DNA of 64,000 nucleotides from Onchocerca volvulus. Taxonomy: Eukaryota > Nematoda > Chromadorea > Rhabditida > Onchocercidae. The DNA is taken from positions 14,013,113 to 14,077,112 of the forward strand of contig HG738140.1 in NCBI GenBank assembly GCA_000499405.2, written 5' to 3'. The notes beneath the pieces are model-generated. The model was not told the DNA's origin. It saw only the letters and a list, made by a program, of their open reading frames with translations, and searched no databases. Each line of letters opens with the position of its first letter. Positions within the stretch are counted from its first letter, which is position 1. Of this stretch, positions 1 to 14,100 are shown in pieces. The position numbers and the translations under genes are program-made.

Positions 1-1151
1 CAAATTTGCTAATTTTAATTTATAATATTTATTTGCAAAAATATTAAGTGTTTTTGGTCAAATATATGTTTATTACTCAATATATTTCATATAATTATAT
101 TTTTTAATTAATTCCACTACTAATCGTTAATTTGCATAATTATTTCATTGCATAGTTTTATTCTATTTCAAATTTTCCAAGGAATTAATCAATAATATGC
201 AAAGCAAAATTAAATGAATTTACGATTGTTTTTTCTTTTTATCTTTCTTTTTGGTACAGTAATAAATTAGTCGTAAAATGTCTAATTACTAATTTTAATT
301 GGTACAAATTAATCAATTCGTCAGGTATATTTAGAATGTAAAAAATAAATAAACAAACAAATCAGTATTTTTTTCCCTTTTTTTTGTAGAATTTTGTTTA
401 TTCATATTAGTTTTGCTTTTTTTTTTTTTTTTTTTTTTGAAAATTTAGAAGAAAATTTCATGAAATTTCGATTCTTCACAAATTAATTTTTTGTGTTGAG
501 ACTATATTCATAATTTTTGTAAAGATATCATTGCATGTATAAATAAATATTCATAATCTTTTCTAAAAAATAATAGAAAGAACAATTTTGAGGTATATCC
601 AAGAATAAAACGAGATGACAACAAAAAAAAATATAAATAAATTTTTCTTTTTGCTTTTGTAACCATTTTTTCAGGCTTGATAAGTTTTAAATTTTATGAA
701 ATAAATAGAAAACTGAAAATAGGCAGAAACTTGGCAAGGTTGCCAAAAATGATTATATCCAAAATAAAAATCGGAATTAGTAAAGTAGTGTCAAGTCGTA
801 AATGAAGAAAATTTTTTTCATTAGCCCTGGTGCTTGTACTTCTCTTGGCCGTATGTTTGAATTTAAGCTAAATGAACATTTCCATTTTTTTTTTTTGTTT
901 TTCAATTCCTTTTTATTTTCTATTTTTTCTGTTTTTTTATTTGAATTTTTTTTTTGATATAATAGGATAAGTTCAGTTTGTTAATATTTTTATTTATTTT
1001 TTCTCGATCTTTTATTCTGCAATTTTTAAGTAAGTAAAGTTAATTTTTCAAACTTAGCATCAAATTTCAGATTTCTAAATTTGATTTTTCTACGAAATTT
1101 CAATCTAACAAAAGAATATTGATTACAAAATTTAATCAAATGTTATTTCAG
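1..1151 (+). other. Upstream/intronic AT-rich stretch before the first recognised mpz-1 exon
   Basis: No exon of the multi-PDZ gene could be supported here. The stretch is rich in poly-T and poly-A. A 16-base palindrome of 7-base arms (TTGGCAA/TTGCCAA) lies at 731-746. A weak 26-base exon candidate at 825-850 between ATTAG and GTATGT was not accepted. Confidence 0.5.
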
Positions 1152-4100
1152 ACGCTTTTAAAAGATGTATGGCAAGAATTATTAGCTTCTGAATTTTTAT
1201 CGAAAGGTGCAAAGTTCGATTTATCAGAAAAGGAAAGGCAACCTTCGTTAAGTGCGTCGATCGAAACGACACCATCTACAAGTGTCGTCGTACAAGAAGT
1301 TCGTTTTTTTTTGATTTCATCGGAATTTTCACTGAATCAATGAATCTTGAATTGTTTCCAGTGCATTGTTTCTCAAATTATCAATCTTCTAAATTTTAAA
1401 ATTTTTATATTTCAGGATAAAAGTCAGCCTGTTTCATCTACAGGAAAATTAGATTCTTCGAAAAATATATGCAGGAAAGTAAAGAATATGATGGATAAAC
1501 TGAAGACAAGTAATTCTGAAGAGTATGTGTTTGTACTGTTTTTGTAAATTGCTTAAAGTGAGAAAGTAATTTGCTAAAATTTACACATTTACTGAATTTC
1601 ATATTTTTTTTTTTTGAATCAAAAATTGGTTTCGGAAGTTTAGTATCATTTCACTATCCAATAATGCGTTATAATTTTCTAATTGAACGAAAAATTCTTT
1701 TCGTGAAAATTTTTCAAACTTTATTTTGATAAAAAAAATTTAAATTCAATCATTTGAACATTATTATTTATGAAGAACGCAGAAACTGTCGCAAAGTGGA
1801 ATTCCTACACTCTCAGAGCAATCAAATCTGGAACGAACTGTATCTGAAGCTGAACAAATTATCATCCAGGATGAGATAAGACAAAATAGCATTGCTGAAG
1901 CTATCCTAATCAATCCATCAATGTCAACAAATTTTCCGGATTCGTTACCTTCATCGCTTTCATCCGAAAAATCGACGGTATTTTTATTAATTTATTCTTC
2001 AAATTCTGATTTTTTTATTTTATTTTATATTTCAATCATTCTAAGCAAAAAACTGAGAAGTAAATAATTTCCAAATCACAGGCATTCATTTCCATCTTTA
2101 CTTGAAATTATCATTACTTCACTTTTTTTGAAATATCGCCAATTTCTATGATCGATTAACAATTAATCTCCGCAAATTTATGCTAGTAATGCCCCGAGAC
2201 ATGGATTTATAAATTCTAGAAGATTATCCCAACAATGATAGATTTTTGCTATTTAGCAAAAAAGAAGATATTAAACATCGTTTTTAGTCTAATTAGATAA
2301 TTCTGACATTTTGAAAATTTATAAGTTAGTCAAAAAGTTAATTTAATAAGAAATTTTTTTTTACAGTCACCCAAGTCAAATCGTTTTTGGGGTCAACCAA
2401 GAACGGTTATATTGGATCGTAAACCGAATCAATCGTTTGGTAAGTTAAAAGAAAAAAAAAGTTAAAATTGTTTTGAAATTAGAGAAAAATAGAACATGTA
2501 ATATGGATATTCGTTGTATTCTCAAAAATATGATAAGATGATAAGATAAGATCAACACTGTTAAATGTCGGATTGAAATTTGATTGAAATTTCTTCAACA
2601 AATTAATTATAGGTATCAGTATTGTTGGTGGTCGGGTTGAAGTTAGTAATAAAAGTGGACAATCTGGTGCGAAGAGTACGGTGTCCGGTATTTTTATCAA
2701 ATCAGTCCTGCCAAATTCACCAGCTGGTCTTTCCAATATGATGCATATGGGTGATCGAGTAATCAGTGTAAGAAATTTGAAAAAAATAGAAACTTTCAGA
2801 TGAATTTAAGGAAATAAACTGCTATGAGTGACCATTCATCGCCTTCAGTGACCATTCATCGCCTTGACATATTCATCGCCTTCAGAAAAGACTTTGTATT
2901 GATCGATCCGTGAAATGTGACGGATAAGAAATGCGAGGTAGAGAGAAAAGTGAAGTAGATGAGAAGGCGAAAAATGGTTCAAGTTTTAAATGGAAAAAAA
3001 GCAATCTCAGCTTTGTTAATGAATAATCGAAATTTTAATTTACAAAATGAAATATTTTTCTAATCATGATAAAACTTGTAAATTTTTAGGTAAATGATCA
3101 AGATTTACGTGAAGCTACACATGAGGAAGCAGTTCAGGTTATAAAAAATGCCAAGAATCCAGTGAAATTTGTCGTCCAAAGTCTTCAAAGTTTTCCACAA
3201 TTTGAAGTAAAAATTTTCCATCATATTTTTTCATCTTGCTATTTTTAACAAAATGAAATTTCGTTTTTATTTAATTTTTTTTTTTTTTTTTTTAGAAAAT
3301 CTGAAAAATTTACTCTTCCTTTTTTGCATCTTCCTGATTATTTTCGATGAAGAATTTTTGGTCTGCCAATAATTTGATTGATTTTAGAGTGATATTAGTG
3401 AGGAAAAAGATGAAAATCGAGACGAAAATGAAAAAAATATGAGTAAATTGAGGAAAGAGACAGAATGTGATAATTCAAGCTTAACGAACACAATCAATGC
3501 TCCTGAAGTTCCAACTAAGGTATTCTTCTTTTTTTTTCTAAGCATTTAAAATTTCATTAAATATTTTGCAAAATATTTTTAATTTTTGCACAAAAACATA
3601 CTTTTATTCTTTTCTTTTTATTCACTTTTTAAAATTAAATTTATGCAGAATTTGAAAGAAAAAATCCTTTATTTCTTTATTTTTTAATCAATTGCATTAA
3701 AAACAAGTTCCAATTAATTTATGTATGCTAATTTGAAAACCAAATATTTTTTTGAGCAAATTATTTAGAGTGACATTATATCAACGTTGAGTGAAGAATC
3801 CGATATCCATCTTCGAGAATTGATAGCAGCCGAGACTGATGCTCGAAAAGAAAGCTTTACTTCCGTAACCCCAAAAATTGATTTACAAAAAAGAATCAAA
3901 TTTAAATTTGGAGAAATGAAAACACCTAAAACCGCTGAAATAATCGAGAAACCATTGATTGATACCGATGTAAGTTGAGACAAAGAATTCCTTTTTATTC
4001 TCGAAAAAATTTGCAAAAATTTCGATAATTTTGATAAATCTAAGAATATTTCTTTACCAATAAGTTGATCATATAGTATAACTTAATTGTCGTACAGATT

Positions 4101-7100
4101 TAAAAAAAAAAAAATGAAAGAAAAGCAGAGTCAAACTTTAGTTTATATTTGTTTTTTGATCTTTTCAATCTTTATTTATTTTTTATTTTCCCTTGTTTCT
4201 TATTTGGTCAGATATTTTCAGATGAAAATGCATCTGGAAATGCATCATATGAAAATGCAAATAAAATATAATTATCTTATAATAAAATTTGCGCTAAATT
4301 ATTTACTTCGCTATAAATTACTTATTTTCCTTTACTTTTACTATTATTTTATAAATCAATTTTTCAGTAATACTAAATTCAATTCCTACGGTAGGTATCA
4401 TAAAGTTAATTTATGTAATACTTCAAGAACTAATTTGTTTTAATTATTGCTATTTACTGTAATATTTATTAATATACTAATGTCAATAATAATTTAATTT
4501 TTTGTCTCTTTGTTTTCTATTTTTTGCTAATATGATATGAAATTTCATTTATTTAGGAATTTTTGAAAAAAAAAAAATCTTTTCAAGATATTTTTTGTTA
4601 GAAAAAAAGAAAAAAAACAAACAAAAAAAATTTTGAAATGATGCTTAGCTAAGCTAAAGTTCCGTAATGCTTAAATTTTTAAGGAAAAGAAGCTTGAAGA
4701 GATGCAAACTTTGGAGAAATTGTTACGAAAACGAGGTAAGGAAAGAGGAGAATCGAGAAGTACGGATGATGCAAGACGACGCGCAATTGATCCGTGCAGT
4801 GCAGCTGCACTACCGAAGCGTGACGATGATCCGGAAGAAGAAGATTTGTTCTTCTACACGAAAGGTATTTTAACGAATATCACTTTAATTCAATTTAATT
4901 AAGTTTTTAAATATCTTTTTGTAAATTTAGATATTCCCCTGTAGTTAACACGTTACACTTCATTGTTAAGTTTGTCACATTACAAGTTAAGATTAAGACA
5001 GATAATTTTGACTTATCAAATCAAATTAAATTCTTTAATTCTATGCTTAAACGACATATAAATGATTTAGTTATTGCTATATTTGATTTCATATAATTTA
5101 GTAAATATTCTTATGTAGCTAACACATCACATTTCATTGCTTTAATTGAAAAAATAATTAAAATTTTGATCAATTTGATTTTATGATGCATAAGTAAACA
5201 AAATTTAACGTATCATATGTTACAATGTATCGTATGTTAAATGATTAGTTATTGATTTGTTTGATTTTAATATAATTTAGATAAAATAAATCGAAAGTAT
5301 GGTAATTTAATGGGTGAGACGATGCTGTTAAAGTTGGATAAAGTGCCTCATAGTGGTCTTGGCTTATCACTTGCAAGTAATCGTGAACATGATCGAACGA
5401 TTATTTTAGTGGTTGCGGTAAAGCCAACTTGTCCGTTATCTGTGAAAATTGGTGACGAATTGCTTGAGGTATATTTTTATGCGAAAAAAACAAAAAAAAT
5501 AAATAAAAGACGATTATTGATAATGTGGACGGAAAGAGTAATAAAAAATTTTGTTCAAAAGTAAACAATCAGAATACATATATATAAAAAGATAAAAAGT
5601 AAAAAAATCGAAATTTTTTGAACGAAAAAAGAAAAATATTAAATGAGCTTGATTATCGAGCATTTTTAACATATATTTATTTTTATCGAACATTCTTAAA
5701 ACATTGATAGGTAAATGGAAAAGTTCTCACCGGTCTATCGCATTTAAATGTTTCATCAATAATGCGTCAATGTTGTGAACATGGCATTTTGGAATTGCTA
5801 TTGCTGAGAAGATTTGAAGCTTTGGTAATTCTTTTATTATTATTTTTTTTAGTTTTTGAATTTCAAAAATTTACTTCTGAATCTTGCAAAAATTTCGTGA
5901 GAAATAGTAGTATCCAAGAAATGAATATCTATCAAGAAAAAGAGCTGTTTTCAAGCTATAAATGATTATAATTCTTGAGATTAAATGCATTTCTCATAAG
6001 AGATTTTACACTTATTTTCCATATAATTTAAATTTTTGCAAAAAGTTAAAGTTTTGTAATTAAAAAAATAATCGTTTAATTAATTCTTTGAAGAAAGTAC
6101 TAAAGCAGTTGAACTACTTATTTTCATAATTTTCTTATGTTTTAAATTATATAATGATTTTTTTGACTTTTTCTCTTTTTGCAAATTTAATTCAAAAAAC
6201 GGAAATATTTCAGTTCATTAAATGATTGGCTTGAAAGTACTACCATTATACTTCGATTCAACTTTTAATTTTAGTAATAGTTATTTTCTTTATAAAATAA
6301 AAATTACTTAATGAAATATTATTGATTTACTAATCATTTTTTTTCCGCAAAAAAGAAAAAAAATAAATTGGTGAAAATTGTATTGTTTCTTTTTTTAATT
6401 TAGTGTATCTACTAAATTTATAAATAATTTTTTTGAAATTTGGTTATTCTTCTGAATTCGAAAATATTGAAGAAAATTCAAAATCGATAATTAATGAAAG
6501 TTTGTTTCCTTTATGCTTCATCGCAATATATGTTAGAGAGAAGATTATTTTTAATCCCACATTACTTATTTTTAAACATTACCATTTTAGTCATTTAGCA
6601 GGATGTAAAATTCTCTTCAAATTTTTTTTTTTTTTTTGAAAAATCAAAATGAAACAAATAGTTGTTACTATTTTTAAATTAAGAAAAAATTTGAATATGA
6701 TAATGCTACGGTTTGTCGTTTTCTAATTTGCTCCCGGCAAAATCCCGGCCAGATCTAATTAGTTTATGTAAATAAAAATGTAAATGCTCGTTTGTTTAAA
6801 ATTTTAAATCTCCGAAAGTTCTCATTGCTTGCTTTGAAATTTTTAAATGCAACATTACATTCGAAAATTCGCATGTTTTTATATACAAGCGTTGCTATGG
6901 CCAATATCTTATCTAAATATATCTAGTTAAGTGGAAAAGAGAAATTGAGTGGGAACGTCGCTTTGGCTTGCTGTCAAAACTGTCTTCGAAGTTGACTTGG
7001 AATTGTAACTTATGCCACTGATACTGTATCATGTTGACATTGATACTGTTGAAAATACTGCATCGAAGAAGCTGATACTGTACATTGATCGAATAGACGC

Positions 7101-8120
7101 AATTAGTTAGAAAACAGAATTCAAAAAACTTCGTTTTATGTGGATGATTTCTGATATCGATTTCATACGATGCACAAAACCTCTTATTAAACAGATCGAT
7201 AGATGTGAGACACATCCATATTTCGCATGAAAACTTTATGGATGAATGATTCACTTACCTGAGAAATATTATAAACACCATATATGGATAAAGGGAATAA
7301 AAAAGGTAAACAAAGATAGAAAGAAGGAGAATGAAAGGAGCAGAATGAGATAAAATGAAAAAAAAATAAAAAAAATAAAAACGATAAAAGAAGAGAAGGA
7401 GCATAAAGGAAAGAGAGAAATATTATTTAAAAAATTTTGTTTTTACCCTGTCACAGGTGTGACATCTATATTGACACATTCAAATTATATCAGTCTTATA
7501 GGAGATGCATTGCTTTAAAAGATTTCAAATCAGTCAACATCTAGAGTAGCATTTAATTTTTACTTCTCTTCCAGCTAAACTTTTTTTTTTTTTTTGATTT
7601 TTTAATGTTGGAAAATTTTTGAAGAATTGAAATGTTAAAAATTGCTAATCCTGTTTACGATAAATAATAAAAATAGCAAGTTTGTGTTTATGCAAGCATG
7701 CGACCATTATTTGTTTATTCATGAGCGAATTTCTAATCTTTTTTCTGCTTAGAATATTCATACAGCTTAACTTTATCATCATTTATATGAAATTTGTTTA
7801 AGTAAACAAAATGAAATTCATTATATTTCGTTTACTATCTGGTAACAAAGTGTATTTAAAATGTTCAATAGAATGAGCGAGCAACTTGTTTGTTTATGTT
7901 GAAATACAACTTGTCCTTTCATTATGCAAGCCTAAAACATTCCATTTCATGTTTGTACTTTATTAGACCTTAAATATGCCATATCAATCATGTTTTTGTT
8001 TTCTTTGCTACATTTCGCCTGAAACATTGCATGTGTGTGTCGAGAGTAATGAACTTTAATGAGTTAGAGCTTAATGAATAGCAATCACGAAGTGGAATTA
8101 ATTTGTCTCTAAATGTTTGT

Positions 8121-8157
<37 letters not shown>

Positions 8158-11100
8158 ATACGAAAAATTGAAAATTAATCGAGAAATAGTGCATATTGGA
8201 AAAAATTAACAAATAGCTCTTTTAAGCTTTCATTGGTACATTTATTCAGGTCAATTTAAGTTAAGCCTTTCGAAAGTCTCAAGCATTTATTGTCTTCCTT
8301 CCCTTCAACAATTCTTATTTTTTTTCTCATTTTTTTTTCTCTCTCTCTCTCTTCCGTACATTCTAAGGCAAAATCAATTCAAAACCATGCTTTATTTTTG
8401 TTAAAGTTTTATCTTGAAATAATGTCTATAGAAAAATGACTGCAAAAAGAGGAGGAATATAATATCAGCTGACAGATGAATACTGATACCTTTTCTCTTC
8501 TCTTTGCCTTGAGGACATCATTTTAGATTAGCTTTTCTCAATGACGCAATTGTTGCGAATTTTATACTTTAAGCGAAAGTTATTGATTTCAGTAATTTTT
8601 CCGCGAATTTCAATATTTTTTGATTTAATGATAATTGACAAACATGTTATCATTATCAACATCACGAAGCTTATCGTTATCATAAGTTTTATTGTTCTAA
8701 TAAATATAATTAGTATTATAATTTAGCGTAAGGAATTTTTCAAACATCAAAATGCTATTTAGTGTTAGAAAAAAAAAAAGAAATGAAAATATGAAAGTTA
8801 GTGATTTCTAAAACATAACTAATTTAATAAAATCAAAGTAAAAAAAGAACCAAAAAACAGTTCGAAAAGAGACTTTCATCGTACTATAAAACCTTATTAA
8901 ACAATTTTTTAAATCAAAAACGACGCACCTTTTATTATCAAAAATTAATAATATTCTTATTTTGAAGTACATTTTTCTTTTCCTTTCCTTTTTTTTTTTT
9001 TTTTTTTATTGAATAGAAAAGAAATAGTAAAGAAATAGGATGGAATTATGTCGAAGGAAACTGAAACATAATGTTACTTACTTCTGAGAATTTCAAAATG
9101 CAATTAATCAAGCATATGGTGGATTGATTCCTAAAATTTTGCTTCCAAATTTTTGTTGGATTGATTCTGAAGGCTATATTTGTGTACTATTTGCTGCTTA
9201 GATTTCATATCTATTCTTGACAATTGGTTTATTTTAAATTTAACATTTTGAAATCTTGAAACTCAACATCTGTAGCAAGTTACTTGATTCGTGCATCATT
9301 TCCGAAATAGTTGGATGAGGAAAGATCGCAGATTTTAAATCAAGATCTGTTACTTCTGCTTGTTTTGAGAGGATAAAACTACTAATTAACTCTGCAATTT
9401 CTTCTCCTAACAGATGAGCTCCAAGCAGTTCACCTATTTTTTATGTGTTACTATTTTTGCTAATTCCTCAGTCTCATCGAGCACATTGATTGATTACTAA
9501 AATCAAAATGAAACTTTCCTATCTTTAAATTAAATCTATCTTTAATTGCTTCTTCCTCTTCAGTTCGGCCAACATTTGCTATTTGCATCCTGTCGAAAGT
9601 TTCTATAATTCATACTATATTTTGTATTCCTATTATATGTCAATTATTTTCTTTGCAAATAAATGATATTTCAAAATTTTAGAAAAAAACAAACAAACAA
9701 ACAAAAAAATAAAAGAAATGATGCAATCATTTTTTATCGTAAATTTTGAGAGAAAAAGAGAGAGAGGGATGGAAAGAAAAAAAGAAATAATCGATAAATT
9801 TAAAATATTTTAAACAATGAAAATTTTGTAATGGATGAATTGTAAAATGAAATAAGAATATTTAAAGATTTTAACATATTTCCTATGTTATTTTCTCTTC
9901 TAAAGATCAAATAATTAATTTAATTTCAATCTATAACGAAGTATAGCAATGACTTGGGATTATTTCTCCACTCAATCGTGCATTCTCGAATTGATTTGCA
10001 AGAATTGCCAATACTTCTTTTTATCAGATTTTGCGTAGAAAATTTTATTTTTTGCAAATAATGCAAAATAGGAGCAAGTTATTAATTCAATTTCTCAATC
10101 CCTTTACGACACTGAATCTGATCATAATAATTTCAGTTACACATTAATGTTATGTGTATGATAAACAGAAGTTTCCATAAATTTCCATTTTCTTACATTC
10201 TATTTTTTAATTTTTTCTCCATTTTGCACTAAAATATGCACTAAACTTTTTCTATTTCTCTCATTAAATAATTAATTTTAACTTCTTCCTAATATCAGAT
10301 GCTATTAGCTATGCAAAAATTGTATATAATATCACCATCATTTTCATTATTCGTCAAATTTTCAATGGATTTTTCATTTCCAATGAATCAAAAAATGAAT
10401 TAATTATTTACTCATAAACAATAATTACATCAAAAATGGATAAAAAAAAAACAACGCTTCTTTTTTTGTCAAAAAATTTTTTGATCAATTTTTTTTGATT
10501 AAATGCTCATTTATGGAATTACTTTTTGAAGTCTTTCTCTGAAACACTATCATTTGTAACGTTTGGAGGATGTTCTATTCTGTGGCTAAGTTGAGAATTC
10601 TCGAAAATCCTTCATTTTAACAAATCGCATGTTTGTTTCGTGAGATGACTGATGTTAGAATAGGACGAAAAAAATAAGTTCAGCAGCCTAGTAAAGCCTT
10701 ATTTGTTTCCTTTTTTTTTTTTTCAGTGTTTCAGCTAATTTTTGATAAATTTTTCATTGATTAAAAAAAAAAAAAATGTGGCATTCAGTAGGTATGTAAG
10801 TTTTCTGATTAAAAATTGATATGATTTAAATAATCGAGAAGAATAAATTGTAAAATTTTTGCCACAATAATGATAACATAGATATAAAAACTCATAAGTC
10901 TTATTGTTACAACAATAAGCACACAATAAAATTTGATATTTTTAAATATGCCGAATATTTAACAAAAGTCTTCGTTTCGCAAGATTAGCGAAAGAAAATT
11001 TGGTCTCATTCTTTGGACAAGCAAAAATTAAACGAAAGAGAAATAATCATATTTAATGAAGAAATTTGATCAAGTAAAATAATATATTATATGCAGGCAA

Positions 11101-14100
11101 TTGTTTTGGAATCAGATGGAAGTAATACAATTGGAAACGAAGCAGAAATGAGTAATAATAGTGAAACAAATGTGCAACATCCTGTTGAAGGTGATTTTAA
11201 TTTTTTTAAATCATTTTTTTGGGATTTTTTTTTTCTGAATTCATTTAAAATACTTTTAAATGCTACTAAAAATTTATAGATATCATTGATTTTCCTTTTT
11301 TCTTTTGTTTCTTTCCGTTAACTAATAACATTTTTTTCTTTCATTATTAAGTTTTCTTCATCATTTTATCGCATATTTTCTTGCATTGAGAAAATTTTTA
11401 AATAAGAAATTTGAAACTTACAGATTAAAACATGGGACTTGTAGATATGTGATATTGTAGCATATCCGATTTCAAAACATATGAATTTGACAACATTTTC
11501 AATTTTTAAAAAAGCATCTGTTTTCAACCAAAAAGAAAAAAAAAACTTTTTAAAGAAAAACTTTTTTTTTTTCGAAAATAGACGCTTTATTGTAGATGTG
11601 ACGAAAAAATCATCGCTCCAGAATGAATCAGTTGCTGAAATCGAACCTGGATGTGAAACTCTTATTGAAATTGATAAAGTTGGCAAGGTAAATAAGTTTG
11701 ATTTATATGTAATTTGAAATTTCAGAGAATATTTGCTTAGCCCTTTCTCCCTTCTCCTTGATAACATACACAAATAATCACGAAAATGATTGGAATAATC
11801 GTATGTCAAATATTCAGCTGAAGTTGTTATCAATGATTCAAAAAAGTTATTGCTTGAGTTAGTACTATCACAGTGCTAAAATCGGATTAAACTTTGACAT
11901 CTCTCAATTTAACAGTTATAATGAGATTAAGCATTCTTGGTTCTGCTCAAAAATAGATCATAAAAATATTAAAAATTATAAGATAAAAATAAAAATAAAA
12001 ATAAAAAAAAAAAAAATTGTAACTATTATCGATAATTCATTCCTTTGTTCCTGGTAGGATTTCTTGCATGTTTAAAATTGATTGATTATTTATTGAAGTC
12101 TTAAACAATAATAAAAAGCATTTTTTTTTGGATTGGATGATGCAAATTTTTAAACTGCTTCAAAATTTAGGGTTTGGGATTGAGCATTGTTGGTGGTTCG
12201 GATACGGTACTTGGTACAGTCGTTATTCATGAAGTATATCCAGATGGTGCTGCAGCTATTGATGGTCGCTTGAAACCTGGTGATCAAGTGCTTGAAGTAT
12301 ATTTGTTTTGTTATTTTTTTAAATTATAGCAATTAAATTAATTTAATACTTAATGATAGAAAGAATTATTGGAGCAGAAAGTTCAAATTTAAAACAAGGC
12401 AAGTAGATTGCCTATTTCATGATTTATAGAAATATATGTTTGCAATCTTCAGTGATAACTTATAAGTTCAAAGGTTAACAAATGGATTATTTATAGCCAT
12501 ATTTATTAAATTTGCTACTAAATTTAGGTAAATGGAATATCGCTACGTGGCGTAAGCCATGAACAAGCCATTTTACTGCTCAGAAGAACACCAGCTAAAG
12601 TTTGTTTCAATTTGAAAATTGAATTGAATCGAAATTGAATTGGAAATCGAATCGCTTTCTTCTCTTTTTTTCTTCGCTTAATTTATATAAACGAAAATTG
12701 AAAAGAAAAATTGAAAATGTATTTATATGAATGAATCGATGAACAAGGTCAAAGTTCAACCTGTTCCATACTGATTGTCAGCTATCTGTTAGAAAATCGT
12801 GAAAATATGTGCTGAACGAAGTTTGATAAAACTAATTTTCAAATTAATATATTTGACTCTATCATTCATTAGATCTCTGATGATTTCAATAAAATAAGTG
12901 ATATGAATTTTTGATAATTACTAACAATTAAGTATAAAAGTTCTCGGAAAAGTAATTTCGCAAAAAAAAAAAGAGAGTAAATACGATGACCTGAATTTGA
13001 CATTCAATTACTATCAATAGAATTAGTCAAAAAAAAAAAAAAAAAATACCAAGCAAGCAAATCAAATTCAGGTTTCTTTACTGATCTATCGTGATGTGAA
13101 TCTGCAATTATCACTTTTGGATCCGACACAAATTTACAACATTTTCGAAATGGAGCTTACCAAAAAGCCAGGTCGAGGGCTTGGACTCAGTATTGTTGGT
13201 AGAAAAAATGAGCCTGGTGTTTATGTTTCGGAAGTGGTCAAAGGTGGTTCTGCTGATGCTGATGGACGCCTAATTCAAGGCGATCAGGTTGTTATCAATT
13301 TCAGTTTCAAATTTTTTTCAAAATAATCAATTACTACTTCGAAAATTTCTGCAATTATTCAATTTTCATTTTAAAATTAATTAGTTTTTAAAATTAATTA
13401 TTTTAAAATGGAACCTGACTAATTGCAAAAATTCTCATCTTTTCTCATTTATATTTAATCTTTGCTTACGAATATTTCGATGATTCTTTTATTCAGTGTG
13501 ACAAAATTATATGAATCATTTAAAATTTACTGGTATTTTCTTTCAGATACTGGCTGTTAATGGCCAAGATGTAACAAATGCAATGCAAGAAGATGTGGCA
13601 ACAAAATTAAAAGTATTTTTCTTTTATTCATACTTTGTCATTAAAGAAAATTTTAGAAATTATTAGTAAATTGATTTGTTACAGCAATAGTTATGATTTT
13701 AAGCTAGAAATAATGAATGATATTAATTAATTTGCTGTAGTAATTTATGATGGAAGAAATAGACAAGAACGATAAAATAGAATCTTGGCTTAATTAGAGT
13801 CTTGGCTCGAATCATTCTAGGCTTGTACTGGTCGTGTTGTCCTGAAAGTAGGTCGTTGGAAATTGACTGAAGCGGCTAACAAAAAGCCTACTACAACAGA
13901 AGGTGCTTCATCCAGTAGTGAGCAACAACATTCTGGTGGAACTGCTGAAAAAATGAAAATGTTAAAAACTCCTGAAATTAAATTATATGCACCAAACAGC
14001 GGTCAGTAATTTCTAAAAATTCATAATTTTTCATTTAAAATAAAAGAATGAGCAATGAGTTATTAAAGTTAGAATAATATCCAAAACTATGTTAATAAAA

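Larger units (their letters stand above)
5825..11096 (+). other. 5.3-kb intron of mpz-1
   Basis: Largest intron in the window, between PDZ10 and the linker to PDZ11. Phase 0 at both ends, and the human protein also has only a poorly conserved linker here, so no PDZ domain appears to be missing. It holds a mobile-element end module (6735-6890), a purine-rich tract with the GTCAC-N4-GTGAC element (7290-7463), a GT microsatellite (8117-8154) and a short CT run near 8337-8353. Short open frames in it have no recognisable product. Confidence 0.7.

Noticed and set aside
825..850. Possible 26-base exon of mpz-1 between ATTAG and GTATGT
   Set aside because: The only frame compatible with the next exon gives a hydrophobic LVLVLLLA stretch, without family support; too short to trust.
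4087..4443. 118-codon open frame (+) in an mpz-1 intron
   Set aside because: Low-complexity Tyr/Phe/Leu/Ile-rich product typical of T-rich intron; flanking mpz-1 exons join in phase without it.
6913..7254. 113-codon open frame (-) between mobile-element modules
   Set aside because: No recognisable family, no splice signals tying it to a gene, and it sits in the large mpz-1 intron; possibly relic of the element but not supportable as a gene.
11366..11833. 155-codon open frame (-), the longest single frame in the window
   Set aside because: It lies opposite a real mpz-1 exon (11596-11687), and its product is a low-complexity shadow with a Lys/Phe run.
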